A DNA stretch of 7,762 bases from Gammaproteobacteria bacterium (GTDB lineage: Bacteria; Pseudomonadota; Gammaproteobacteria; Magnimaribacterales; Magnimaribacteraceae), in contig PCBA01000001.1 of NCBI GenBank assembly GCA_002730855.1, forward strand, positions 8,604 to 16,365, written 5' to 3'. The notes under the pieces are model-generated. The model did no database searches. It was not told where the DNA came from and worked only from the letters and a program-made list of their open reading frames with translations. Shown piece after piece: positions 1-7,381 of this stretch. Each line of letters starts with the position of its first letter. Within the stretch, counting starts at the first letter, position 1. Made by a program: the position numbers and the translations under genes.

Positions 1-2132
1 ATCTTTTGAAAAGCCTGATGAAAATGAAAATTTTCATAATCTTGTCGTATTTCTTCTTGAAGATTCTTAGATCGATATATCATCCATTTATCTAATTCAG
101 CTAAATTCTCTTTATCCACTATATCTTCTTCTCTAAAATCATTTAGATTCCCAATTAAGAATCTAACAGTATTTCTCACTCTTCTGTAAGAATCAGACGT
201 ACTTTTTAGAATGTCATCAGAAAGCACGATCTCTTTAGTGTAGTCAGTAGATGCAATCCAGGCTCTTAATACATCTGCACCCATAGTATCCCATATCTTT
301 TGAGGTGAAATTGTATTGCCTATAGATTTAGACATTTTCTTACCTTCGCTATCAACAACGAAACCATGCGTTAGAACTGCCTTATAAGGGGGAATTTCAT
401 TAATAGCCATACTCGTTAGAAGTGAAGACTGGAACCAACCTCTGTGCTGATCAGAACCTTCTAAGTATAAATCGGCTGGAAATTGCAATTCCTCATTTAA
501 ATGGAGAACACAAGCATGTGTGACTCCAGAATCGAACCAAACGTCTAGACAATCTGTTACCTTCTCATATTTATCATGATCATCAGTTAGTTCAGAGATT
601 TCGACATCATGCCAAGCCTGGATTCCACTCTTTTCAACTAATGAAGCTACCTTTTCAATTATCATTTCATTATCTGGATGTATCTCACCTGTTTCGCTAT
701 TAACTAAAATGCTTATAGGAACACCCCATGACCTTTGTCTTGATATGCACCAATCCGGTCTCCCTTCTAACATAGAAGCCATCCTAGCTTGACCCCAGTC
801 AGGCTCCCAATAAATATCTTCTGTAGATTTAGTGGCATTCTCTAATAAATTGTTATGGCCCATCCCAATAAACCATTGAGGTGTGGCCCTGAACATAAGA
901 GGTGTTTTATGTCTCCAACAATGAGGATAACTATGTTCGTAGTATGCCTTAGCTAGCAACACTCCATTTTGTTCTAGAATTTCTATTACTTTCTCGTTAG
1001 ATTTGAACACAAACATACCTGCTAAATGTTCCACTTCTTCAGCAAAAGTTCCATTACCTTTTACAGGGCTTAAAACCTGCAGACCATTCTCCATTGCGAC
1101 AGAGTAGTCTTCTAATCCATGACCAGGAGCGGTGTGAACAATCCCTGTTCCTGTTTCTGTAGTAACGTGTTCTCCTGATAAAATTACAGATTCCCTTGTT
1201 AGATAAGGGTGTTTTGCCTTTAAGCCCAAAAGATCTTCGCCTTTACATGTAGCCAATACTTTGTAGTTATTGCAGTTTATTCTTTCCATGGTTTCTTCTA
1301 CCAAGTCTTCTGCCACAATAATATTTTTTGAGCCTCCCATATTAATATTAATAAGCTGATAATTAAGTTTTTCATTTACTGAAAGAGCTAGGTTTCCAGG
1401 GAGAGTCCATGGGGTAGTCGTCCAACTAGCTACATAAATTGGAGAATCTGTCTCACAAAATATCTGAGTTAACTTAGAGTCTTCAATTGGAAAAATAAAA
1501 TCTATAGAAATAGAAGTTTTGTCCTGATATTCCACTTCAGCTTCTGCCAGAGCAGACTTACAATCTACACACCAATGAACAGGCTTATCACCTCTTTGCA
1601 AATGCCCATTGTGTATGATTTTTCCTAACGCCCTAATGATGTTAGCTTCAAAAGAAAAATCCATTGTTACGTAGGGATTCTCCCAGTCTCCTATTATTCC
1701 TAAGCGTTTAAAATCCTTTTTCTGTATTTCAATTTGTGAAGAAGCATATTTTCTACAGGCTTCTCTAAATTCTGCAGAAGTGACTTTTTGCCCTACTTTA
1801 CCTATCTTTTTTTCTACGTTTAACTCTATAGGGAGTCCGTGGCAATCCCATCCAGGAATATAAGGCGCATATTTTCCAGATAATGTTTGGGACTTAATAA
1901 CCATATCCTTCAGAACTTTGTTAACTGAGTGCCCAGTATGGATCTCTCCATTGGCATATGGAGGCCCATCATGAAGGACAAACTTCTCCCTTCCTAATCT
2001 TGATTCTTTTATCTTCTCGTACAGATTAATCTCTTGCCAGTATTCCAACATTTTTGGTTCTTTTGAAGGCAAATTAGCCTTCATCGCCAATTCTGTTTTT
2101 GGAAGATTAAGAGTGTCCTTATAATCAGTCAT
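1..2132 (-). CDS. ileS: Isoleucyl-tRNA synthetase, C-terminus cut by window edge
   Basis: This class I aminoacyl-tRNA synthetase charges tRNA-Ile with isoleucine in the cytoplasm and edits misactivated valine. The gene begins with ATG at 2132-2130, and 710 complete codons are visible. E. coli IleS has about 938 residues, so roughly the last 225 (anticodon-binding end and C-terminal zinc finger) lie outside the window. In order I see HDGPPYANGEIHTGH, with the HIGH-type signature as HTGH at residues 65-68; HWCVDC followed by SALAEAEVEY; the editing-domain block WTTTPWTLP at about residue 240; GTGIVHTAPGHG at about 331; WCISRQRSWGVP; DVWFDSG; YLEGSDQHRGWF; and KMSKS at residues 599-603 (bases 324-338). 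These blocks match the E. coli-type bacterial enzyme closely. It follows ribF after 18 bases with no clear Shine-Dalgarno sequence, so it is probably read from the murJ-ribF transcript. In gammaproteobacteria lspA usually comes next, which would be off the window. The identification is secure. Confidence 0.98.
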   Translation of the reverse strand, partial: MTDYKDTLNLPKTELAMKANLPSKEPKMLEYWQEINLYEKIKESRLGREKFVLHDGPPYANGEIHTGHSVNKVLKDMVIKSQTLSGKYAPYIPGWDCHGLPIELNVEKKIGKVGQKVTSAEFREACRKYASSQIEIQKKDFKRLGIIGDWENPYVTMDFSFEANIIRALGKIIHNGHLQRGDKPVHWCVDCKSALAEAEVEYQDKTSISIDFIFPIEDSKLTQIFCETDSPIYVASWTTTPWTLPGNLALSVNEKLNYQLININMGGSKNIIVAEDLVEETMERINCNNYKVLATCKGEDLLGLKAKHPYLTRESVILSGEHVTTETGTGIVHTAPGHGLEDYSVAMENGLQVLSPVKGNGTFAEEVEHLAGMFVFKSNEKVIEILEQNGVLLAKAYYEHSYPHCWRHKTPLMFRATPQWFIGMGHNNLLENATKSTEDIYWEPDWGQARMASMLEGRPDWCISRQRSWGVPISILVNSETGEIHPDNEMIIEKVASLVEKSGIQAWHDVEISELTDDHDKYEKVTDCLDVWFDSGVTHACVLHLNEELQFPADLYLEGSDQHRGWFQSSLLTSMAINEIPPYKAVLTHGFVVDSEGKKMSKSIGNTISPQKIWDTMGADVLRAWIASTDYTKEIVLSDDILKSTSDSYRRVRNTVRFLIGNLNDFREEDIVDKENLAELDKWMIYRSKNLQEEIRQDYENFHFHQAFQK

Positions 2133-2150
2133 AACAAATTTTGAAGCACT

Positions 2151-3098
2151 TTAACTGAAATATTCCTCAGCTGTAGAAATATCTTTAAAAATTTGGTCTT
2201 TTAAAGACTCTAACCCATCGAATTTCTTCTCATCTCTGACTTTTTTACAAAACTCCACGGTTATCTTTTTTCCATAAATATACTCGTTAAATTCTAGAAT
2301 ATGTACTTCTAGAACAGGGTTCTGACCATCTACAGTGGGCCTTATCCCCATGTTAGCAATGCCTCCGTACTCCTTTCCCTCGAAGAAGACTTTTACAATA
2401 TAAACACCACCAATAGGTAGTTTATTTTTTGGTAACCAAAGATTAGCTGTTGGAACTCCTAATTGAGCTCCTAGTTGTTTACCAAAAACCACTTTACCTG
2501 AAAAGGTATATGGCCTTCCTAACAGTTCTTTAGCTTCATCAAAACTATTAGCGAGCAATAATTCTCTTATCCTTGTACTGCTTACTCTCTTATTCCCAAT
2601 ACTAAATGTTTCTGTCTTCTTAACTTCTATATTGCTCTTTTTCCCCCAATCTTGCAGAAAAGCAAAATCACCCTCTCTATTTACACCAAACCTGAAATCA
2701 TCACCTATAACTAATTTTTTTATATTAAAATTAGATAAAACTTTAGATAAGAAGACTTCTGGCGTCATAGTTCTAAGTTGATTGTTAAAATTCAGAAAGA
2801 AAGCAAATTCAATCCCTAACTCTTTCATTTTCTTCACCTTTTCAGACCAAGGTAGAATTCTTGGAGGTCTCTTTTCTTCTGTTCCTAAAGATTCTGCAAA
2901 AAATTCTTTGGCATGTGGTTCCGTAAAAATAACTAACTTTTTCCACCCATTTTCTTGAGCGTCTTTCTGCATATTTTCAATAATATGTTGATGACCTAGA
3001 TGCAGTCCATCAAAGTTACCTATGGTTGCTATTAACTCTACTTCAGGATTTCTTTCCTTGTATAAGTCAATATTTTGTATGCCTCTAATCAAATACAT
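2151..3098 (-). CDS. ribF: Bifunctional riboflavin kinase / FMN adenylyltransferase (FAD synthetase)
   Basis: The protein phosphorylates riboflavin to FMN and then adenylylates FMN to FAD in the cytoplasm. It has 315 residues, the usual length for bacterial RibF. The N-terminal nucleotidyltransferase half carries GNFDGLHLGH at residues 27-36 (the family's HxGH-type motif), VIGDDFRFGVNREGD at 130-144 and SSTRIREL at 173-180. The C-terminal kinase half carries GVPTANL at 214-220 and GGIANMGIRPTV at 245-256. In the kinase loop before PTAN, the often-seen GRxLG reads GAQLG (residues 210-214); the Arg is not universal in the family, so this is probably tolerated. The ATG at 3098 lies inside the end of murJ, giving a 14-base overlap and likely translational coupling, with only a weak purine-rich stretch as binding site. 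The stop is 18 bases before ileS. The murJ-ribF-ileS order supports the assignment. Confidence 0.97.
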   Translation of the reverse strand: MYLIRGIQNIDLYKERNPEVELIATIGNFDGLHLGHQHIIENMQKDAQENGWKKLVIFTEPHAKEFFAESLGTEEKRPPRILPWSEKVKKMKELGIEFAFFLNFNNQLRTMTPEVFLSKVLSNFNIKKLVIGDDFRFGVNREGDFAFLQDWGKKSNIEVKKTETFSIGNKRVSSTRIRELLLANSFDEAKELLGRPYTFSGKVVFGKQLGAQLGVPTANLWLPKNKLPIGGVYIVKVFFEGKEYGGIANMGIRPTVDGQNPVLEVHILEFNEYIYGKKITVEFCKKVRDEKKFDGLESLKDQIFKDISTAEEYFS

Positions 3099-4665
3099 CT
3101 TTACTAGAAAAATCTTTCATTCTTAAACCTAAGAACCATAAGCTTAGAAAGTAACCTGTCATACCTATTAATACTATTTTAATAATATAAATGAATCGAC
3201 TAAATTCACTTATTTGCCTTAAATAATCTGCCTCTTGTCCAAAATAATTAATTAGAAGAATTAATGTGAAAGAAGCCACAAACATCCTTAAAAAGAAATA
3301 AGTCCATCCCTTAGAAGCTTTATACACCTTGTCTTTGTACAGAATAATTAGAAGAGTAGTAACTGTAAAGAAGGCTGATAGAGAGCTAGCCAGAGCAAGG
3401 CCAACATGAGCGTAACCTAACTGAAAAGCTAAAAGCCAAGCCAAGAATGCATTTATTATCATTGATATTAATGCAACTATCATCGGTTTCTTCGGTTGTT
3501 GTCTTGCAAAAAAGGCAGGCGTTAGGATCTTAATTAACATAAAAGCTAATAGTCCAAATGCCAGTGCAATTAAACTAGAAGAAGCCATGCTTGAATCAAT
3601 TGCACCAAACTCTCCTCTTTCAAACAGAGTTAAGATTATAGGTTCAGCTAACATCACTAACCCTATTACAGCCGGTATCCCAATTAATAGTATCAATCTA
3701 ATTGACCAATCTAAGGTACTTGAAAACTGTTCTCTGCTTTCGCCTGCAAACAGATTAGATAACCTAGGCAAGATAACGGTTGCAATAGCAATGGCAAAAA
3801 TACCTAAAGGAAGTTGCATTAATCTATCTGAAACATAAAGCCAGCTTGGACTGCCAGTTGGCAATAAGGAAGCCAGGATAGTATCAATCAGCATGTTTAT
3901 TTGACTTACCCCTCCAGCAATGATGCCTGGTACCATTAAAAACATAACTTTTCTAACACCTGGATGCTTGAAATCTATTTTAAATCTAGGTAAAAGACCT
4001 AACCTGACTAAAGAAGGTATTTGAATTAAGACTTGCATTATTCCTGCAAAGAAAACTGCCCAAGCGATTGCATATATTGGAAGTTCCAAAGTAGGAGCAA
4101 ACCATAAGGCAGCAGCAATTAAACTTAAATTATAAAAAAGAGGGGTTAATGCAGGTAATGAAAATTTTTCGTAAGAGTTTAAGATCGATCCTGATAAAGC
4201 TACTAAAGATATAAAAAATAGGTAAGGAAAGGTTATTTGAAGAATATCTATGGCTAATTCTTTCTTTAATGGTTCGAAATAGAAACCAGGGGCAAAAATC
4301 ATAACGAAGATTGGTGCTGCTAAGAGTGCAAGAATAGTTACACATAAAAGGGTGCCGGATAAAGCTCCAAAGGTAAAATTAATTAAATCTTTCGTTTCTT
4401 TAGGAGAATTATTTTCTTTGTATTCAGCTAAAACAGGTATAAATGCTTGGTTAAATGCGCCTTCAGCAAAAAGTCTCCTAAAGACACTAGGAATTTTCAT
4501 GATGACTACAAAAGCATCTAGAGCTACACCGGCTCCCAATAAGCCTGTTATTACAATATCTCTTACAAGGCCCAGAATCCTTGAAACGAAAGTCCAGAAG
4601 CTGACTAAGCCACTACTGAGTAATAGTTTGAAAGATTTATAGCTCTTTTCTGATTTAGAGTTCAG
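3085..4665 (-). CDS. murJ: Lipid II flippase MurJ (MviN), apparent CTG start
   Basis: MurJ is a polytopic inner-membrane protein of the MOP superfamily that flips lipid II, the peptidoglycan precursor, to the periplasmic face. With the start at CTG 4665-4663 it has 526 residues (E. coli MurJ 511) and many hydrophobic segments. Conserved signatures are SRILGLVRD at 28-36, GAGVALDAF at 44-52, FRRLFAEGAF at 62-71 and SDRLMQLPLG at 279-288. Arg29, Arg35, Arg63 and Arg281 align by a constant offset of 11 with the functionally essential E. coli Arg18, Arg24, Arg52 and Arg270, and Asp50 with Asp39. The first ordinary start codon in frame is TTG at 4539-4537, but it falls after the first helix and would remove Arg29 and Arg35. 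An in-frame TGA at 4671-4669 closes the frame upstream, leaving CTG 4665 as the only sensible start. That CTG overlaps the msrB stop (CTGA) and has GAGG 7 bases upstream. The function is secure; the start is inferred. Confidence 0.95.
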   Translation of the reverse strand: MNSKSEKSYKSFKLLLSSGLVSFWTFVSRILGLVRDIVITGLLGAGVALDAFVVIMKIPSVFRRLFAEGAFNQAFIPVLAEYKENNSPKETKDLINFTFGALSGTLLCVTILALLAAPIFVMIFAPGFYFEPLKKELAIDILQITFPYLFFISLVALSGSILNSYEKFSLPALTPLFYNLSLIAAALWFAPTLELPIYAIAWAVFFAGIMQVLIQIPSLVRLGLLPRFKIDFKHPGVRKVMFLMVPGIIAGGVSQINMLIDTILASLLPTGSPSWLYVSDRLMQLPLGIFAIAIATVILPRLSNLFAGESREQFSSTLDWSIRLILLIGIPAVIGLVMLAEPIILTLFERGEFGAIDSSMASSSLIALAFGLLAFMLIKILTPAFFARQQPKKPMIVALISMIINAFLAWLLAFQLGYAHVGLALASSLSAFFTVTTLLIILYKDKVYKASKGWTYFFLRMFVASFTLILLINYFGQEADYLRQISEFSRFIYIIKIVLIGMTGYFLSLWFLGLRMKDFSSKDVFD

Positions 4666-5063
4666 TCTTCAACCTCATCATCTGCTTTTAAATCAAGGGA
4701 AACTGAATTAATACAATATCTTAATCCGGAGGGTTGAGGTCCATCAGGAAAAACATGTCCTAAATGAGATTTGCATTTACTACAATGAACTTCAGTACGA
4801 ACCATGCCGGCAGAATGATCTTCTTCTGAGCCTATGTTTTCTTGATTAATGGGCTCCCAAAAACTGGGCCACCCTGATCCTGAATCGTATTTAGTTTTGG
4901 AACTAAACAGCCCTTCTCCGCAAACAACACAATTGTAAACTCCCGCCGTTTTTTCTCCATCGTATTTACCGGAAAAAGCTGGTTCTGTTCCTTTTTTCTG
5001 TGTTACGTAATACTCTTCTGGGCTAAGACCATCTTTAAGTTTTTCATTTCCATTTTCTGTCAT
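4662..5063 (-). CDS. msrB: Peptide-methionine (R)-S-oxide reductase, MsrB
   Basis: MsrB reduces the R form of methionine sulfoxide in oxidised proteins back to methionine, normally using thioredoxin. No signal peptide is visible, so it should be cytoplasmic. The protein has 133 residues, the usual single-domain length. It shows the structural zinc site as two CxxC pairs (Cys45/Cys48 and Cys94/Cys97), GWPSF at 64-68, HLGHVFPDGP at 100-109, and RYCINS with the catalytic Cys117. The position that holds the resolving cysteine in E. coli-type enzymes (Cys63) is serine here (DSGSGWPSF). This puts it with the known MsrB enzymes that lack that residue and must be recycled by another cysteine or directly by a reductant. 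The ATG at 5063 is set by a strong AGGAG 7 bases upstream. The gene starts 2 bases after the desaturase stop and its stop overlaps the murJ start, so all three are probably cotranscribed. Confidence 0.97.
   Translation of the reverse strand: MTENGNEKLKDGLSPEEYYVTQKKGTEPAFSGKYDGEKTAGVYNCVVCGEGLFSSKTKYDSGSGWPSFWEPINQENIGSEEDHSAGMVRTEVHCSKCKSHLGHVFPDGPQPSGLRYCINSVSLDLKADDEVED
4673..4676 (-). promoter_or_regulatory. Ribosome binding site deciding the murJ start
   Basis: GAGG lies 7 bases upstream of the CTG at 4665-4663, within the last codons of msrB. The spacing is optimal for a Shine-Dalgarno sequence. Together with the CTGA stop/start overlap it supports initiation of murJ at CTG, coupled to termination of msrB. 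It is short and sits inside coding sequence, so chance occurrence cannot be excluded. Confidence 0.55.
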
Positions 5064-5065
5064 CT

Positions 5066-5992
5066 TTAAGCTCCTACCGCCTTCTTTAACACATCACTAT
5101 ATGAATTCTCAATGCACATTTTATCAGCGTATCCATTGTCGATAAGCATTTGGTGAGCTTTTGGAAGATTATACCAAGGGCACCGAGTAAAAAGATGATG
5201 CTCAAGATGATAATTTACATTGTGAGGAACCATTAAAAGCCTTGTAAATAAACTTGATTTAGTAGTTCTTGTATTATCAAAATCATTGTTCCCAGGCGTT
5301 ACAGCATGCTCAGCTATATTCCTTATCCTTATTATTAGACTGTAGTAAGTAAAAGCAGGCAACCACCATAATAAGAAGAAAACTGACCAATGCATGGTTA
5401 ACGAAAGGAATAAAAAGATAAATAAGTTTGTAAGAAGAAAACCATGGATCTTTTCAAGAATCTTTAACTGCTTATCAAAAAGATTATTACCTTTTGTTTT
5501 TAAGATAGAAGATATAGCTCCTCCATATCTTCTTAAACCCGTTCTACCAGTTAAATCTCTTAAAACTTTCCTGGTGAAACTTTTTTTAGTAACTGGAAAC
5601 GGGGCACTAAGAACTAGGTCAGGATCTTCTTGTGTCTCAGTGTATCTATGATGATTGAAGTGGTAGGGTCTATAAACTCTATTATCTGTAAAAATTGGGT
5701 AAGAACACAACCATTGGGTCGCCCAATCATTCACTCTAGAATTTGAGAACAACAAATGATGAGCTCCGTCATGGGCAAGCACTGCTAAAGAAAACTGTCT
5801 ACTTCCGACAATTATTACTGCGGTTAAAAAGGTAAAAATATTTGGAAACAAGTAAAAAAGAGTTATTGCAGCAATCATTTGTAACCAACTTAAAGTTATT
5901 GAAAGGACATTTCTCCAATCTTCTTTTTTTTTGATTTCTTCGTATTGATCTTTAGAAATAAGATCTAAAGGCTTAACGCTAGGTGTAACCAT
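5066..5992 (-). CDS. Integral-membrane fatty acid desaturase family protein
   Basis: The 308-residue protein has the three histidine boxes that bind the di-iron centre in membrane desaturases and related hydroxylases: HDGAHH at 74-79, HFNHH at 111-115 and YHLEHH at 261-266. An additional conserved-looking His lies in RIRNIAEHA (222-230). Hydrophobic segments at about 30-50, 52-72, 184-200 and 203-221 fit a four-helix inner-membrane topology with the His boxes on the cytoplasmic side. There is no cytochrome b5 domain, and the third box begins with His rather than the Gln of front-end desaturases. The likely role is oxygen-dependent desaturation or hydroxylation of a lipid acyl chain, but the substrate cannot be read from the sequence, and a carotenoid or other lipid hydroxylase remains possible. 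The ATG at 5992 has no Shine-Dalgarno sequence but a perfect -10 box sits 6 bases upstream. The stop is 2 bases before msrB. Confidence 0.92.
   Translation of the reverse strand: MVTPSVKPLDLISKDQYEEIKKKEDWRNVLSITLSWLQMIAAITLFYLFPNIFTFLTAVIIVGSRQFSLAVLAHDGAHHLLFSNSRVNDWATQWLCSYPIFTDNRVYRPYHFNHHRYTETQEDPDLVLSAPFPVTKKSFTRKVLRDLTGRTGLRRYGGAISSILKTKGNNLFDKQLKILEKIHGFLLTNLFIFLFLSLTMHWSVFFLLWWLPAFTYYSLIIRIRNIAEHAVTPGNNDFDNTRTTKSSLFTRLLMVPHNVNYHLEHHLFTRCPWYNLPKAHQMLIDNGYADKMCIENSYSDVLKKAVGA
5071..5075 (-). promoter_or_regulatory. Strong ribosome binding site of msrB
   Basis: AGGAG lies 7 bases before the msrB ATG (5063-5061) and overlaps the last codons of the desaturase gene. It is the clearest Shine-Dalgarno sequence in the window; most other genes here have none, so msrB is probably translated efficiently from the shared transcript. 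Confidence 0.8.
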
Positions 5993-6004
5993 GCATTGAT
6001 TATA
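5993..6004 (-). promoter_or_regulatory. Candidate leaderless promoter of the desaturase gene
   Basis: On the minus strand a perfect TATAAT occupies 6004-5999, followed by exactly 6 bases (CAATGC) and then the ATG of the desaturase gene. With standard sigma70 geometry the transcript would begin at or next to the A of this ATG, giving a leaderless mRNA; the gene has no Shine-Dalgarno sequence, which fits. No good -35 box lies 16-18 bases further upstream and there is no TGn extension. In AT-rich DNA the hexamer may arise by chance, so this is a moderate call. Confidence 0.42.
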
Positions 6005-6028
6005 TCTGAGCTTTAATGAGATTAAAAT
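5993..6028. other. Largest intergenic gap in the window (36 bases)
   Basis: This gap lies between the stop of the propeller gene and the start of the desaturase gene. It holds the TATAAT box and an AT-only inverted repeat at 6012-6026 (TTTAAT, 3-base loop, ATTAAA). No GC-bearing stem with a T-run is present, so I see no intrinsic terminator, and readthrough from the upstream genes is likely. Confidence 0.6.
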
Positions 6029-7381
6029 TTAATCAACAAAAGGTATATTAATGCTGTCTTTGATTCGTGCTGGGCTGAAGTTTGGAAGCTGTTTATTCGA
6101 TCTTATCTGCTCTAACCATATAACTCCGTCGTAAGGCTTACTATTTCCTCTAGTTCCTACAAAGTCTAAGTCTCCATCTTTATCTAAATCAAGAGGTATC
6201 CATTTATCGTACATTCCTCGTTTTCTCCTTAGTATATTGTTCTTTTCCCAACCTAATTCAGTGTTTTCAAACCAAGCAACACTTCCTAAAGCTTGATTTG
6301 ATGAAGATAGATCATCTTTATCTCTACTGCCTCGGCTGTAAGACCCAACAAAAGCGTCAAAATCTCCATCAGAATCTATATCTGCTAAAGAAACACTAAC
6401 TAAGTGGTCAGGTTTTATACTTCCTATAACTTCTAAATCCCAAGTCGTGTTTAGGTCCAAAGGCTGATATAAAACTATAAGGTAATATGGCCACACAGTA
6501 CTTACTATATCTAGTCGGCCATCTTGATTAAGGTCTTGATAATCCATATTAAAACCAGTCAACCAAGACCCTGAGGGAAGATTCTTAGATAAATTAATTT
6601 CGTGCTCTTCAAAATTTAAATTACCTAAATTCTCCATCCAAAGTATTCTCGTTTCTCCTCTGGAACCTACAACAATATCCATATCTCCATCCTCATCTAG
6701 ATCGACTGGTTGAGAATTGATAGGGATCTTTACTTTAGTAAGAACTACCTCTTCCCATTGATTTCCGTTTAAAGGCTCTTTAGGTAATTTATAAAAAGAG
6801 ACATTATTTAAAGGAGAATTGGATCCAGAAGCATTTTCTCCACCCTTATTGGCAGTTATGACTTCAACCTTTCCGTCACCATCAAGATCAGAGAAGAAAA
6901 CTCTAATAAATGAGCCTCTATTTAATGTAGATTCAGGAATAGTTCTTTCCCATCTAACTTCACGGTGACCTTTAGTTGGATTTTTAAAATAAATTAAATG
7001 TGCCAATTCACATGCTACCACTATATCCAACCAACCATCTCCGTCGGCATCAGCTACGTCAACATCTTCTGCAGAAGGAGCTTCTGATCCTGAAGCTAAA
7101 GTAGTAGAAGTCCATTCAAAGGGGTTTTTGCTTCCCCAAGCTATCCTTACATAACCTTCTGGGACGCCGTACTGAGTATCAAGCTCATGAACGGAAATAA
7201 CGTCTAAGTAACCATCCTTATCTAGATCCGCCATAACCAAGCCATCGCTCCCTTCAAGGTCTTTTGGTCCACTGGTGGAATCGTCAATTACATGTTCTTT
7301 CCAAGAAATGTATTTCTTAGCCTCTTCTTCCGAAAAAATAAAAGAAGAAAAAAGAAAAATTATACTTAAAGCTTTAACCAT
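6029..7381 (-). CDS. Secreted FG-GAP/VCBS repeat protein, probable seven-bladed beta-propeller
   Basis: The 450-residue protein begins with a signal peptide (MVKALSIIFLFSSFIFS, residues 1-17, then an acidic stretch), so it should be exported. No cysteine follows at a lipobox position. Seven Asp-rich motifs of the form DxDxDGxxD recur every 51-64 residues, starting at about 52, 111, 165, 227, 283, 334 and 398 (for example DLDKDGYLD, DADGDGWLD, DLNQDGRLD). Each is followed by a hydrophobic strand such as IVV. These are the calcium-binding loops of FG-GAP/VCBS repeats, and seven copies at this spacing fit one complete beta-propeller. There is no second domain and no obvious catalytic motif, so its activity is unknown; binding of a partner or polysaccharide, or an enzyme built on the propeller, are options. 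The ATG at 7381 overlaps the upstream hydrolase by 16 bases, with no clear ribosome binding site, which suggests translational coupling. Confidence 0.9.
   Translation of the reverse strand: MVKALSIIFLFSSFIFSEEEAKKYISWKEHVIDDSTSGPKDLEGSDGLVMADLDKDGYLDVISVHELDTQYGVPEGYVRIAWGSKNPFEWTSTTLASGSEAPSAEDVDVADADGDGWLDIVVACELAHLIYFKNPTKGHREVRWERTIPESTLNRGSFIRVFFSDLDGDGKVEVITANKGGENASGSNSPLNNVSFYKLPKEPLNGNQWEEVVLTKVKIPINSQPVDLDEDGDMDIVVGSRGETRILWMENLGNLNFEEHEINLSKNLPSGSWLTGFNMDYQDLNQDGRLDIVSTVWPYYLIVLYQPLDLNTTWDLEVIGSIKPDHLVSVSLADIDSDGDFDAFVGSYSRGSRDKDDLSSSNQALGSVAWFENTELGWEKNNILRRKRGMYDKWIPLDLDKDGDLDFVGTRGNSKPYDGVIWLEQIRSNKQLPNFSPARIKDSINIPFVD

Noticed and set aside
3587..3838. Plus-strand open frame of 83 codons inside murJ
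   Set aside because: It is antisense to strongly conserved MurJ sequence and its product shows no recognisable domain; a coding shadow.
4130..4345. Minus-strand open frame of 71 codons in another frame inside murJ
   Set aside because: It overlaps conserved MurJ coding sequence entirely and shows no domain.
4537..4539. TTG as the start of murJ, giving a 484-residue protein
   Set aside because: It lies within a conserved MurJ block, after the first helix and its essential arginines; unmistakable MurJ sequence continues in frame upstream to 4665.
4352..4642. Plus-strand open frame of 96 codons opposite the murJ N-terminus
   Set aside because: It is antisense to the MurJ signature region and has no recognisable family; a shadow.
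5394..5651. Plus-strand open frame of 85 codons inside the desaturase gene
   Set aside because: It is antisense to the desaturase, with a basic low-information product and no domain.
6012..6026. Inverted repeat TTTAAT-GAG-ATTAAA as a possible terminator
   Set aside because: The stem is six A/T pairs only, with a 3-base loop and no solid T-run, so it would be too unstable to act as an intrinsic terminator.
6029..7381. The Asp-rich motifs as a DNA repeat array or mobile element
   Set aside because: The repetition is at protein level (DxDxDGxxD) with diverged DNA; there are no terminal inverted repeats or transposase.
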